Positions 1 to 11,690 of a DNA stretch of 64,000 bases are shown here, piece by piece. The DNA is from Prostheceraeus crozeri (taxonomy: Eukaryota; Platyhelminthes; Polycladida; Euryleptidae): the NCBI GenBank assembly GCA_907163375.1, contig CAJQUW010007819.1, positions 868,001 to 932,000 of the forward strand, given 5' to 3'. The translations under genes were made by a program, and so were the position numbers. How positions within the stretch are numbered: position 1 is the stretch's first letter; each line of letters opens with the position of its first letter. Below the pieces are notes generated by a model that was not told where the DNA came from, searched no databases, and was given only the letters and a program-made list of their open reading frames with translations.

Positions 1-205
1 ATTATATTTCATTCATCTTGAAGAAAATGATTCAATGCAGAATACATTGAATTACAATTATGATCAAACAAAGTCAATATTTGCTCTTAGGAAGAGGAAA
101 TATGTAGACTTTATACAAAGATTTCTATATACTAAACAATAAGAAGTAGTCAGATTCAGTTAGCAAGTTCGACTAGCATCAATAGCAGAATTGAAATCGG
201 CCAGG
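1..205 (+). repeat. Dispersed repeat, copy 1 of 3
   Basis: This stretch matches 12741-12945 along its length (shared landmarks: TTGAAGAAAATGATT, ATGATCAAACAA, GCTCTTAGGAAGAGGA, TTTATACAA, then AGTCAGAT.CAGT.AGCAAGT). The second half of the family recurs at 13808-13960. It codes for nothing and has no clear terminal inverted repeats. It is probably an unnamed interspersed element cut by the window edge. Confidence 0.6.
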
Positions 206-1986
206 TTTTTGGCGGCATACGCCGGGCCACAGGCCGGCGTATTCAAAACATGACATGAGTTCGTCAACTTATGCCATTAGAAATTATTGAATTTCCACAT
301 AGCATACATGAAATACATGAATGATACTACTACATACTGGTCCTCCATATAAGCAAGGGTTACCCATTACAGTACAATATTATACGATGCAATTATTCGT
401 ACTTTGATAACATGTTTTGTACGATGAGCAGTAACATGAGTAATATCATATTTACTTGTGTAATGAGTCGTAGGTCTGCTTTATAATATACGATAATTTT
501 AACTACATTCTCAAAGTCCCTCAAGCACAAGAAAATTGAAAGCAGATAATCAAAATAATGACCCAAACGGGTATTGATGTAACAATAACATTGATACAAT
601 GAGATACGCTCATATCTATATCTCGCCTCCCCAAGAAAGCTCTAAGTGGTCAAAAAACTCTTAAGTTTCAATATAATAGAAGCTTTTCTGACGACAAAAG
701 TTTTGTGGTGAGCAATTTGATCCCTGATTGACTGACCAACCAAAATTGCCTTCAGCGGCCGGGCCGCCGGCCGATTCCAACCCTGATCAATAGTTGTACT
801 GTCTGGTCATTAGATCAAATTTAGAAAAACTGTAATTACCGTGATCGATGAATCACGGTGTCGATAATCCAATTATCAGCATTCTATAATTGGCATTGTC
901 ATGGATGTTGTCGATGCAGTTGACTGAGTTTGCTATAAATGGCTTGTGTTTTCTATTTGTGCTTAAAAATAATCAGAAGCAGTATATCCAAAAGCATGTT
1001 CGATAATGATTAGATTCCTATCTAATCTTCCTCTGCTTTCCATCTTGCCATTCTTGTTCCTGACTGGATGGAGATCGGTCAGTCCACAGAAATCTGCCAC
1101 TCTTTAATAATAGAGCACTAGAGAGGAAATGCACTTTGAAATGCACGTATTACTCCGCTCTGTGAACATTCAACGTAGCCTCCTAAAATTCTAGTGTGTG
1201 GCTACTTAGGATTTCTCCGATTTTAGGAGGTGACAGATCATACAGTGGACATGAGCTATCATGACATTGATATCCATACGACATCGCTAGATACCGCGCT
1301 GTTTAACAATATGGTCCGCATTATCAGCCAAAAAATCGATCTATAGTTAGGGGGAGTGGGAGTCATGATCTGGGCACGACGTAGTCCGCTTTTTACTAAG
1401 GGGACCATCTTGATGTTTGGTTTTGAAGATTTGATGGATAGATCATGGATAGGCAAAGTATAATGAATGAGACGAAAATGAAATTCATGAGTCTATGAGG
1501 GCAGCAGTGTATACGAACGCATGCTTACACACTCTTATCATGTAGTTCACATTCTAAGGAGAATGGTAGCTGATGCAGAGCTATGTAAGACAGCAGCTAG
1601 GCAAGTAATAAATCTACGTGTATGAACATTTTTGCTATAGAAGCGCATCGAATTCCATTTCTCTCAGAAACACGTGTACAAATAGTATCATGCCACTAGG
1701 TAGTGTGTTTTGCAAACTACCTGCAGTGCGTTTTGCATACGCCATCCAACACCTAGAGAGACTACGAAGGATGGCTATAAATAAATAAAACATTATTCAA
1801 TTAACACAATCTTCAATAGTGAATATTGATTCTCATCATTAATTTTCATGGTGATGAATTCTAGACATATTTCTATTCATCAGAAGTATTACAAGTGGGC
1901 TACTCAAATGTGGCCACCAATTACACCAATACACAGAGTGGGCGGAAAATAAGCACTTGACGGGTCTGCCGTAGTGTATTACTTAT
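206..1986. other. No gene recognised
   Basis: Only short unconvincing open frames on either strand. A G+C-rich palindromic patch (GGCCGGGCCGCCGGCC) lies near 753-770 and a related one near 216-238. A similar G+C patch recurs after the ubiquitin-like exon at about 11383-11425, so these may be remnants of one small repeat. Confidence 0.5.
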
Positions 1987-2194
1987 ATAGAGATTGACAA
2001 CGATTAAGTCAATAAAAGACACCGGCACCTTTGATTCCCCGATCGCGCACGCCTGACTCATGAATCGAACCGAAGTACGCGGTGGAGAAAAGCTCGCAAC
2101 TTCTTCATTAGGCCACGCTGATGACGTACCGTGCGCGGTCGTGTAATCAAGGGTGCTAGCGTCTTTCAATGACTTAATCGTTATCAATCTCTAT
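1987..2194. repeat. Palindromic MITE-like element
   Basis: The left arm (about 1987-2036, beginning ATAGAGATTGACAACGATTA) is the reverse complement, with few mismatches, of the right arm (about 2147-2194, ending TAATCGTTATCAATCTCTAT). About 110 bases separate the arms. A 208-base palindrome without coding capacity is typical of a non-autonomous foldback or MITE element. An open minus-strand frame across it is an accident. Confidence 0.75.
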
Positions 2195-2490
2195 TTTATT
2201 TAGTACATATTATGAAATGTCACTATTTTAAGAAAAGTTGAAGCTAGTTTGGGTCATTCCGAGCCGTACTGACGATCCCTTGCAGGGCGAAAGACAGCGT
2301 CAACGGCTGCCAAGGAAATTTTGTTCTTGAATTGTTTATGTCATTGCACAGTACAATACAGCATAGTAGTAGAATGAACATTCTTAGGTTTTAAACTTGT
2401 CTCAACTTGAGAGACATAAATTTTGATTACGAGTACAGTTCCTTTTTAGTAATTTCAATAGATCTTGTGAAGAAAGACTTTGATATCATC

Positions 2491-2741
2491 TTTTTTTTGA
2501 AATTAGTGAAATAATATTGTTTTTCAGTCTTTTAGTCATTCTACGCACAAAAATTACTTAATAAATTCCATCAAAATATATTTCGCCTTCCTAGCCTTAT
2601 CAATTGAAACAGATATTTCAATATGTGTCAATTTCTATTTCAATTGATAAGGCCAGGCAGGTGAAATATATTTTGATAGAATTTATTGATAGAAGGACTA
2701 GAAGACTGAAAAATAATACTATTTCATTAATTTCAAAAAAA
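2491..2741. repeat. Palindromic MITE-like element
   Basis: Near-perfect inverted repeat. The left half runs TTTTTTTGAAATTAGTGAAA, TTTTTCAGTCTTTTAGTC, ATCAAAATATATTTCGCCTT, CTTATCAATTGAAA. The right half is its reverse complement, ending CATTAATTTCAAAAAAA. The loop is about 30 bases. No coding capacity. Unrelated in sequence to the 1987-2194 element. Confidence 0.8.
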
Positions 2742-4490
2742 TGAGTGCAGTTTCATTCGAGTGAAATGGCATGCCGCCTAACATTGAAAGAACCTGAAGA
2801 ACTGGAAGACTTCATATCGAGCACCATTCAGTTGTTGCTGCGCAATGATGGTGGAATTCATCCCTGGTCGCCATGCTCAACTGAATCGGACGACAATTAA
2901 GAAGTGCCACTTAAAGCTGATGACCGGCTGTTACGTAACTGATGCTTCCAAGAGTGAACGCCTTTCAACTGCCAATAGGTAGGCGTTGCTCGGGACACGT
3001 TGAGGTGCTACGTGCGAATCCGGTCTTTCTCGATCCGATAGTGATAACAGCACTGAAAAAGGAGCTGAGGTGGCGAGCATGGAAACCCATTATTGTCTGC
3101 CATACCCGTCGGCGTCAAAGATACCATGACAAATAACATTTTTTGCATCTTTCACAACATTTTGTGATTCAATGAATCAGTGTTTCCTGTTGGTGGTTTC
3201 GTCAATCGCCACAACTGGCAGTGTTGGGCAGAAAGAAATCCTAGGATTCGTGCAATCAAGACCGAGTGTGACTGTCTAGGATGTTATGACGGCAGATGCC
3301 ATAGTTAATCCTTTCCTCCAGTGTCCATCAATTCACAGCGGTGCATGGCCATGCTACAGGAGAAAGTGTGGCCGGTCATCAGCCCATGGAAAAATATCAA
3401 ACTACTCATTTTTTTAGTGAATTAAGTAATTTGTAGTACCAGAAAAAAATAGATTGGATTTTATTAGTGATCATTCACAAAGCGAAATTAGCTAAGAATT
3501 TGGAAAGGTCTTCTAAATAATCAAATCTTCAAACATCATTTGTTGCTGGTAATGCTTTGTAATTATTGTGGTTCCACAGTATAAAGAAATATTTTCAAAG
3601 CTGTGATGATTCCTGTGAAATCTTGCTTAATTTCCAGAAGCAGGCTACAATGACCAGTGATTCCTCCCATAGTAAGTCGAATTGATAATCCTGAAATATT
3701 GTATCACAGTTGAATGTTTATTTGTTTGAAATAGTAGATTTGTATAACTGCTGGACGCTTATTGTTGACCATTCATGACAACGTTTTTCACATTAATTAA
3801 ATTACATTTAATTTGAATTGCAAGTAGGCTTACATAATTGAAGAGTTTGTCTGGGACCTCATTTTAAGCAGGCATATGACTTCCATGAATTTCTATAAAG
3901 AAAATAAACCAACTAATTTCACAATAAGAAAGTGTTTAATGAGTTATCTAAATCAACATAAGGCAAAAAATGGCCACAGGCATTTCGTAATGTTTGAATA
4001 ATACACAACTATTTGAAAAGTCAAACAAAGTCTACGATTCATAGTCCTTTACTGTCATTTTGAACAACATCAACGCAGTGCAAGAAGAAGTTATATGCAC
4101 TTTGACAGCTAAACAACGTTTAGACAATCAGAATACTTCATAAACACTTAAAAGTACCCTCATGAAGTAACATATTTCGTAATACATGGGCTATTTGCAG
4201 GCATTTAAAATGAAAGGCGCATTGTTTTAGAAGATAGGTTCATCCCGAACTTCCCGAGGTGCACCCAGTATTACACCCGCTGAATAACGAGTGAGTGCTT
4301 GGCATAGACTTTCTAAAACATTGTGATTTGATAATATATTGCGCCTGCTCTTTTCAAAACAATGTTAATATTAGAAGTGTGTCAACTGAAATATTATATT
4401 TAAGCTGATGTTTGATATGACGCAACATGTACAGGAATGTTAGAGGAGTTGAGAGAGTTCGAATCGTTTATTGATACACAATGTTCACAT
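2742..4490. other. No gene recognised
   Basis: Short open frames only (for example 64 codons at 2942-3136) with no recognisable domain. Ordinary A+T-rich intergenic or intronic DNA leading into the LINE fragment. Confidence 0.5.
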
Positions 4491-4494
4491 CATG

Positions 4495-5409
4495 ACAAAG
4501 AGCAGGAAGTTCATTTATGCAGACGACATCTGCATAGCTTGCCAAGCAAAGGAATTCAACCAGTTGAACACCGTTATCAACACCGATATGAGCCTGATTG
4601 CCAACTACTGCAAAACGTGGCATCTCCAACCAAGCACATCAAAAACTGTATCAAGCGTCTTCCATCTACACAATGCAAGAAAAAATTCTGAGCTCGACAT
4701 CTTTGTCAACAGTAACCGATTGAAGCACGATCCTAAGCCCGTCTATCTCGGCGTAGCCAATGCCGAAACTTTACGAGCCTCTGCTCTTGCGCTGTGTTAT
4801 TCTGCTGCTGAATACAGCGCACCAGTTTGGAAAACTCCACTCATTGCAGTGCAATCGATGTTCAGCTTAACCAAACCATGCGGACCATTAGCGACACAAT
4901 CCGATGCACCAATACGGAATGTCTACCAAAGCTTTGTAACATCCCCTCCACCACTCCGAAGAGAGAAGGCAACATCAAATCTCCTGGAGAAGCTTCGACG
5001 CAACCCCGACCTTCCCATTCACGAAGACCTACGGAACCCACCTGCCCTGCGATTGAATTCCCGCCAACCGATTTGGAGAAAAACCCCCTGTTCAAAATTC
5101 GACCTAAATCTGGCTTGGAAGGATGGTTGGCAGAACAGCAATGTGCAAAATAAATTCCTAATCGACGACTCAACAATGCAAATCCCTGGTTTTGATCTTC
5201 AACGAGCCCACCGGACCCTGCTGAACCGTTTCAGAACGAGTGCCGGCCCTTGTAAGGATTCTCTACATCGCTGGGGAGCTCGGGAATCCCCTTTATGCAC
5301 CTGTGGAGAGGTGCAGACGATTCGCACATCGTGGAGAACTGTCCGATCAAATCCTTCCGTTGCGGACTGAAATATCTGCACCAGGCCTCCAATGACGCTA
5401 TCCTGTGAC
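4495..5409 (+). mobile_element. LINE reverse-transcriptase fragment (Jockey/CR1-like)
   Basis: The open frame from 4471 carries the RT catalytic box FIYADDICIAC, then a run ending PVYLGV, then SALALCYSAAEYSAPVW, and a C-terminal zinc-type segment SPLCTCGEV typical of non-LTR ORF2 proteins. It is truncated at its 5' side just before the YADD box, so the endonuclease and the first RT motifs are gone. Between YLGV and ETLRASAL the usual stretch of about 50 residues is missing, an internal deletion. Near 5325 a one-base shift moves the conserved HIVENCPIKSF tail into the next frame, which then ends at about 5409. It is a dead 5'-truncated copy. The clade (Jockey, CR1 or I) is not certain from this length. 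Confidence 0.85.
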
Positions 5410-5467
5410 TGAAGAACTTCAAATTTTGACTTGTTGTATTTTTGCTTATTCTTTGTACTGTCTTTTA

Positions 5468-5526
5468 GCATACGAATATTTATATATATATATATATACC
5501 GCATATATATATACCGGTATATATTC
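5468..5526. repeat. AT-rich simple repeat
   Basis: Alternating TA runs interrupted by CCGC and CCGG. It sits between the LINE tail and the Penelope-like fragment, and it supplies the spurious start of the open frame that begins at 5431. Confidence 0.8.
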
Positions 5527-5559
5527 ATTTTGAAAAGGCATCTGAAAAGAAATGAAGAA

Positions 5560-6046
5560 GGAAAAGAAAAACCAATTAACATTATTTTCTATTTTCAAGG
5601 ACAATTAACTTCCAACTCTACAGTAGAAGAAAGAAGATTGATGAAGATCGTTAATGATAGTGTAACGTCTTCCCCTGAAACAAAAATCAAAGTACGCGTT
5701 TTTTACAAGAACAAGAAATTAGGAAATGCAATCAAAACAATTTTAGACAAGCTGACATCAGACGATCATGTTATATACCAATTTTCATGTGACGATGATA
5801 TTTGTAACAATATTCAATACATAGGTTATACAACAAATCAACTGAAAACACGATCTAAGCAACATGAAAATAACGGGTCAATCAAAGCTCATTTCCTTGA
5901 AGTCCACGACAGAAAGCCAAGAAATCTGTATTCTGTCATGAAGATCATATTCAAATGCCCCGACAAAAGTATGCTCCAAATAGCCGAATCCATCACAATA
6001 AAAGAAAAACCCCCCTTTCTAAATAAGCGTGACATGGACCTCACCT
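5560..6046 (+). mobile_element. Penelope-like element, GIY-YIG endonuclease end
   Basis: The frame reads a linker KVRVFYKNKKLGNAIKT, then HVIYQFSCDDDICN (the GIY side), YIGYTTNQL (the YIG side), an Arg/His segment TRSKQHENNGSIKAHF, the Glu-containing LQIAESITIKEK and a terminal PFLNKR. This order is the C-terminal GIY-YIG nuclease of Penelope-like retroelements, where it nicks the target for reverse transcription. The RT domain that should precede it is absent, so this is a fragment. The open frame formally starts at 5431 inside an AT repeat; similarity begins only near 5560. The nuclease part itself is uninterrupted. Confidence 0.85.
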
Positions 6047-6049
6047 GAA

Positions 6050-7800
6050 ATCTGAATGTTATTTAGTCTCCAACTTTCCATGATAAAGCTCAATTCTGCT
6101 GGCAGGATTCATAGTATGATGCTATATCTCTATTTGTATCACTTCATAGTTTTCCAGATGTCATCTCTCTCTTTGAATTTAGAATTTTTGACATGTAACC
6201 CACTCTGACGATGAATTACCCTGATATCTGCTTAAAATTCACACATTATATTTCTCGAGCCAAAAGACAATAGATATGTCAAAGTAGTAATGTCTTAATG
6301 TTGTGTAATGTAATGTTAGTAACATTGGATAGGAGGCATGGTACTATGTCATCTGCATCACGTCTCTTGGATCTCATTGCTTAGAATTGTTGCTTGTTGT
6401 AGTATGTCCACGGCATTGAAAATTTGGAATTGATAGCCACTGTGGTGCAAACCCAATTGATCCATTAATCGAAGGGAAGCTGGAATCAAAACAGAATTAT
6501 CAGAATCAGAACAATTAGAATTGTTTAGAAATTTGTGGTATTTTGTAGTCAATGAAGTAAAGTCAAGAAATCTATTATTGTATTTGCTATCATGATCTGC
6601 TGCAATTAATCCTACAATTTGTAATTTGGAATGAAATAAGAAGCATATTATGATGTTAACTGTTATAATCTAAAAGATAAAAGATGGAATACGTTCAGTT
6701 ACCAGTTTATACTACTTAAATGATTTGCACTATATACTTAATAGCATTATCTTTTGGTGTTGAATCAAAATACTTATGGGCTATTAAAGAAACATAAATA
6801 CAAAGAGGCAAATTTCTCTGCATGGGCAGCACAAAATATACATATGTATATTTTGTAAATTTACATGACTGATTTAATTTTCGTTACTTGATGATACTCA
6901 TACACTATGCACTATTGCTCGTCAGCCAATGATTTCATTGAATCATAAATACATTCCAGCCATCACACGTTTTGCTATGTATACCTAGATATGAATTTCT
7001 AAATGTCACAAAAGATGAACTATTTACAGGTAAATAAATTATGCGTTCTAGTTTTAGTAGGTAGTTAAATTAATACAAATGTTCATTTTAATGCATTTAG
7101 TAGTTTAGAATTTAGATATTTATATGGCAACAATAAATATGATGAAAACTTACTTTGTGCTGTTGAGGTGGTCGTCAACTCTTCGCTCATCGTCCTTCCG
7201 TTCAGTTGAGATAATTTTGTTACAGAAAACATAATAGTTTTCCATGTGGGAAGTGGATACAGATCGCCATTTTGTTTCTTGAGCTCTATGAAGAGACAGA
7301 TCAACAGATCATTCAGTTCTCTTGATACCTTCTGACCTATAGTGTCTCTTGATTGACCTATAGTCAAGAGACACTTTCCATTATTCATGCCTTCGCTTGA
7401 ATCAGTTGAAGTAAAGCGTGACTTTTCTATCGTCTTAGTGTTGAATCTGGACTTCTTCGAATCTCTTTCTTATTTGATCGCAACCTTTTTCTACTGCTTT
7501 TCCCCAATGTCAAAGTTAAACAGTTCATCACCAAAGTCCACTACTGCATAGTTGATGACCGTGCTCTTCCTCTCCTATTTCATTAAAGAATAAAGTATAT
7601 TTTGATCTATCTTGTGGAATTCTTAGATTTCCATGATCACCCACTTATCTTCGTATTTCTCCGTTGAATTCAAATTCAAGGATTTCTCCGCTGATGAGCG
7701 CATCATAGATCTATGGTACTGGATCTGGGATTGGGTACAGGATGGACTCCTAGATATAATCGGCATAGGCATATTTCATGTCTTCTCGTGGGTTGCATAT
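6050..7800. other. No gene recognised
   Basis: No convincing coding region. A short repeat word, ACAATAGATATGTCAAAGTA at about 6268-6287, recurs in altered form at 13018 and in both arms of the inverted repeat at 19386-19456. An imperfect palindrome, TCTCTTGATTGACC followed by TATAGTCAAGAGA, lies near 7345-7372. Confidence 0.5.
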
Positions 7801-7898
7801 CAGTAACCTAGCTGTCTACTCGGAGTTACACAGAAATCTCCTCGCCTTCGGCTCGGAGATTCTCACCGTGTAACTCCTCGTAGACAGTAGGTTACTGT
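7801..7898. repeat. Foldback element, about 98 bases
   Basis: Outer arms AGTAACCTAGCTGTCTAC and GTAGACAGTAGGTTACT are reverse complements apart from small gaps. Inside them GGAGTTACAC pairs with GTGTAACTCC, and the centre AATCTCC...GGAGATT with a TTCG turn forms a third stem. A compact cruciform or foldback unit immediately upstream of the second Penelope-like fragment. Confidence 0.75.
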
Positions 7899-7924
7899 AC
7901 ATGTAATTACACGTACCTTCACAA

Positions 7925-8139
7925 TTTTTGTCTCTTGAGAATGGTCAGTGTACTGTCCGAAACGTTGAGCCTATATTTTTTAATAAAATGGTATTCCAAA
8001 ATTGCATTGAATTATTTAACAACTGAACGAAAAGAAATTTATAGAAAAACAGAAAAGTCCCTTCAAAAATGCAAAAAATTACAGAATGACAACCTCTTTA
8101 ATGATTGCTGCAAAAATAATGAATTGCTGCCCAAGCACA

Positions 8140-8142
<3 letters not shown>
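7925..8142 (+). mobile_element. Penelope-like element, 5' end fragment
   Basis: The segment opens with GAATGGTCAGTGTACTGTCC followed by GAAACGTTG, which resembles the hammerhead-like leader (stem then GAAAC) at the start of Penelope-like elements. An open frame follows with LTTERKEIYRKTEKSLQK and NDNLFNDCCKNNELLP, matching the usual N-terminal helix and the 'FL..C..N..LP' pattern of Penelope-type polymerases. It stops abruptly in a TA microsatellite. The fragment is 5' only and need not belong to the same insertion as 5560-6046. The ribozyme reading is tentative because the core is not canonical. Confidence 0.55.

Positions 8143-8211
<69 letters not shown>
8143..8211. repeat. (TA)n microsatellite
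   Basis: About 34 uninterrupted TA units. Frames that read through it (repeating Ile-Tyr) are not genes. Confidence 0.95.
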
Positions 8212-8217
<6 letters not shown>

Positions 8218-8650
8218 GATAATAAATATCCGAACTATTTTCCTCGTCTGGACATTCAAAGAGTAGTACTGTTCCATGCGCGTCTCATGTGCTAGGTGTT
8301 CCGTGTTGATGTTGATATTCTTCAATGTCTTTGCCTTTGTCGTTGGGAAGCGGCACTCGATTGGATGCTAACACTGCCCAAGTTGGTTAGATGTAGTGCT
8401 TTTTCAGAAGTTTTTTCAAAGAAGTGCAAACTGATTCAAAACGATGGCACATGTGGGAGCTTACTAAGTGGGCAAAAAGAAATTTTTTTATGCCTACAGA
8501 GATAGGAAAAACATTCTATTGTCGCTTGCGATTTGCTGAGAATTCCTTCAAAATGCTCCGATCGCCATGATTCTTTCAGATTCGAAGAATTCAGATCATT
8601 GTGTAAAGAGGTTTGGGTTATTTCCAAATATCAAAGTTAGGAACCAAAGT

Positions 8651-8830
8651 CTTGCTGTCGTTGTTATAAGCCTTTATTTATTTCGACCAGCTCTTTGGTC
8701 ATTGTCAGAAGGAAAGATTTTACACTCCTCATGAATTTCGTGAATTTTACACTCCTCAGAATGAAAAATCTTTCCTTCTGACGATGACCAAAGACCTGGT
8801 CGAAATATACAAAGGCTTATAACAACAAGA
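8651..8830. repeat. Inverted repeat with hammerhead-like arms
   Basis: The left arm CTTGCTGTCGTTGTTATAAG is mirrored by the right arm CTTATAACAACAAG. Inside them TTTCGACCAGCTCTTTGGTC pairs with GACCAAAGACCTGGTCGAAA, and GAAGGAAAGATTTT with AATCTTTCCTTC. Each arm read inward contains CTGACGATGACCA, a loop, TGGTCGAAA, close to the CUGANGA...GAAA core with its stem II found in hammerheads of Penelope-like elements. One base between GA and the stem does not fit the consensus. Two head-to-head termini of such an element would give this palindrome. Confidence 0.6.
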
Positions 8831-9852
8831 AAAAAATATTTTACAAATACTTGGGTTCCTAAATGTGTTATTCAGACCATTGCACGAAAGTTTTCTCAAT
8901 AGTGCTTCCGATCATTATTTAAAAAGATTGCAGGCGCACGAAAAAACGTTCATAAACTTTTCTGCAGAACTTAACATTTTCTGACGTGTTTGATGTCGAA
9001 CTGGCTGCTTATTTTTCGATTGCCATGGCATTATGTTAGCAGATTGTGCCATTTCATAAGCATTACATGTTCCAATGTTTCCTTTCTAGTCAAACAGAAG
9101 AAGAGATGACTTGTCTAATTTTGTGAGTGCACCATATTTCAGACAGTGCTTTAATATTGTAATAAAGATAAATGAAATTGGAGTGGTGTGCACCGAAACT
9201 CGCAGTTGTACAGCATTGTTGCTTGGAGAAAGCGTAAATCAATTCTAAATGGAATTTCATTTGATTAGTGATTGTGAATCATTCCATATCTTTCAAAAGG
9301 GCATGTCTACGTACTTCAGCTTCTTCCTTTCTATCAATGCTCGATTAAGTGGACTTTCAGTCACACCAAAGAGTCTAATTTGCAATTTATATATGTTTGA
9401 TTCTATTCAGAGGCAATCCACTTCAATTGCATTATTCTACAGAGCTCCATTTAATTCCTTATGCACGCACAGACGTGAATTATGTTTCACAAGTTTTTTT
9501 TCATCAGTTTCATGATAATCTTGAACAGTGCAGATGGCACCTACATGGACCCAGTCTGTTTTACTTACATTATTTTTAAACTTCTCGACCGATAGAGATG
9601 ATTGAGACAGATAAACCCTTAATTCTGCTTCTGAACAACTTTGAAATTAGCATTACCTTCTTTCGTGGTAAAACAAGAAGACTTTTCGCTATGAAAAACG
9701 GATCTAAAAGGCCAAATTTTCATAGATTCTGTCTTCTATGCTTTGCTTTTTTAACACCCAGTACCACCGCGTGTCTTTTCTGCATTTTGCAATCTTCATT
9801 ATTTTATTCCCAAATTAAAGTGATACAAAGTCGGAATCCTAATTCTTAATTC
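8831..9852. other. No gene recognised; upstream of an acceptor site
   Basis: Open frames of 60-88 codons (9249-9515, 9397-9579, 9598-9849) have no domain and unconvincing composition. Since the next feature starts at a splice acceptor, this is most simply the preceding intron. Confidence 0.5.
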
Positions 9853-9863
9853 CTATTTTTCAG

Positions 9864-11365
9864 GCAAACTGCGGGTATACGTCGACGGAAGCGATGAAAG
9901 CAAGGTTAAATTATATGTAGGCCAATTCACTAATCAGTCAACAGTTTCTGATGTGCTTGCAAAGTGGAGAAATGATGTCCATCCAACCTACGAAGCACAA
10001 CTCCTTGACAATTACAGACTACCGCTCTCTGGAGATCGACTCTTGTCCACAATACCGCAATACTCTCCAAACACTATACGTCTTCTTTATGAGGAAGAAA
10101 TTGATATTCATGTCGATGTCTATGGCACTCAAGAAGAAGGAATGAAGATGATGGTGTGGCCAAGTCAAACTGTTGATGAAATATTGCCAACGATCAGGAA
10201 TTCAGTCTTGTCATCTTCTGATCAGCGATTGATCCGAATGAGCCATAACGGAACTGTACTTAGTCCGGATTCAAGAATATCTTCATTAAACCTCGATGAA
10301 GAGCCAATCAATCTGCAGCTGGAAATGACAATCGATCTCCACCTCAAAGATCTTTGGGAGAATTTCTATGTCTCATTTGCTGATATATTTCTGGATGAAG
10401 ATAGTAGCGCATTGCGGAAAACTTTGATGGAAAACCTGCAAGACTTCCAAGCACAACAGCTGGATGACGAAGAAAGCGAAGAAGAAGAAGAAATCCCTGA
10501 ATACGAGATAATTTCCGACGAGCAAGACGCTGATGATGCTGTCATTGAAATAGAAGATTTTGAAGTTGGAGATGAACTGATGGCTTCTCGAAGATTCCTC
10601 ATGATCAATATAAGCGGGGAGAACATGTATTTCATTGGGAAATTGGCGCATATTCTCCAACGATTCGGAGCTCCTTGGGAAAAGTCCTTTGATTTGTCGT
10701 TGGAGATTCCGAGAAGCATTACAGTTCTTCGTGGTGACGATATTCAGCAGCAATTTGCTTGGCCTGATGAGACCATCAAGCAAATATTCCCTCATCAATC
10801 AATACTTTATGACAATAGACTGCTACCACAGGATACAAAGCTTTTTGATTTGAATCTGTCAGAAGATTCCTTATTCATAGTGAATCCTTTGAATTTGATA
10901 TTGAAGACCAGTTCAGGAGAACGGAAAGCTGTGATTTTACCAAGAGTAGCCACTATTGGTGACCTTCGTAGAATTGCAACGGAATTTGAAAATTTTGGAC
11001 ACATCCAACTGATGCATGGTACACGATGCTTAGATAATGACAATACAATGCTTCGTGATGAAGGCCTTTATTCAGGAACGGAAATTTGTGTACGAAAAAG
11101 AGAGATCAAACTGAGAATTTATGCTGAAGGAAAAATATTTGAATTTCCTGAAGATATGCCACGACAACAAATCACGTACACTAGCATTGTTGCGCTGCTT
11201 CGTGGCAACTTGACAAATGAACCTTATAAAGCTGTGTTCTGTTGTATGGGTTGCGGTCGACGAATCACTGAAGAAGAGGAACACAATCAGGAAATTCCAG
11301 TTAACTGCTGCTCTAAACGATCATTGGAGCTCGAAATCTCAGGTGATTATAATACCCACAAATAG
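9864..11365 (+). CDS. Terminal coding exon of a protein with tandem ubiquitin-like domains
   Basis: The exon opens after a polypyrimidine tract and CAG at 9861-9863. The reading frame stays open from 9866 to the TAG at 11363, so an upstream exon must supply two bases of a split codon and the real start. An ATG at 9953 lies inside the first fold and is probably not the start. At least four beta-grasp segments can be seen: about 9866-10095 (KLRVYVDG ... RLLYEE), 10105-10330, 10690-10885 (ITVLRGDDI ... LFIVNP) and 10890-11095 (LILKTSSGERK ... EICVRKRE). A fifth weaker one is at 11100-11350 (IKLRIYAEGK) and contains CCMGC. An acidic linker (EESEEEEEIPE) lies near 10470-10500. Tandem ubiquitin-like folds usually act as binding adaptors; catalysis is not expected. 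No C-terminal GlyGly is seen, so it is not a polyubiquitin precursor. Host gene; family not recognised. Confidence 0.8.
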
Positions 11366-11489
11366 TTTTCGTCAAATAGATTCGGCCCCGGCCCCGGCTC
11401 GGCCCGTCGAGATGACCGGGCCTAGATAAGGATGTTATTTATGACATTATGTATCAACAATAGCAATATAACATTGACATGGATTTTGA

Positions 11490-11690
11490 CGTGGTCTCCG
11501 TGGCACAGTGGTTAAGTGCTTGGCCTAGCGATCTTTCGCTCAAGAGGTCGAGCATCGAGAGTGTCATTGGACGTCGTCAGGAAGGGCGTCCGGACTAAAA
11601 GATAACAGCGCTCCAAATTAAAGTCTGACTATGTCAGCACCGCCCAAGCCCCAGTATGGGGAGTAGTGACGCTAAACCATTCATCATGGA
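11490..11690 (+). mobile_element. tRNA-derived SINE
   Basis: Begins with a tRNA-like head: box A TGGCACAGTGGTTAAG at 11501-11516 and a degraded box B around AGGTCGAGCATCGAG at 11545-11559. The body GGAAGGGCGTCCGGACTAAAA at 11580-11600 is a module shared by many animal SINEs. The degraded box B and absent acceptor-stem pairing exclude a working tRNA. It lies in the 3' flank of the ubiquitin-like exon. Confidence 0.8.

Noticed and set aside
4862-5176. Minus-strand ORF opposite the LINE
   Set aside because: Antisense shadow of the reverse-transcriptase fragment.
8086-8325. Frames reading through the (TA)n tract
   Set aside because: Ile-Tyr repeats produced by a microsatellite; no start or domain outside it.
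11495-11565. A tRNA gene
   Set aside because: Box A is good but box B is degraded and acceptor-stem pairing is absent; the SINE body follows directly, so it is a tRNA-derived SINE.
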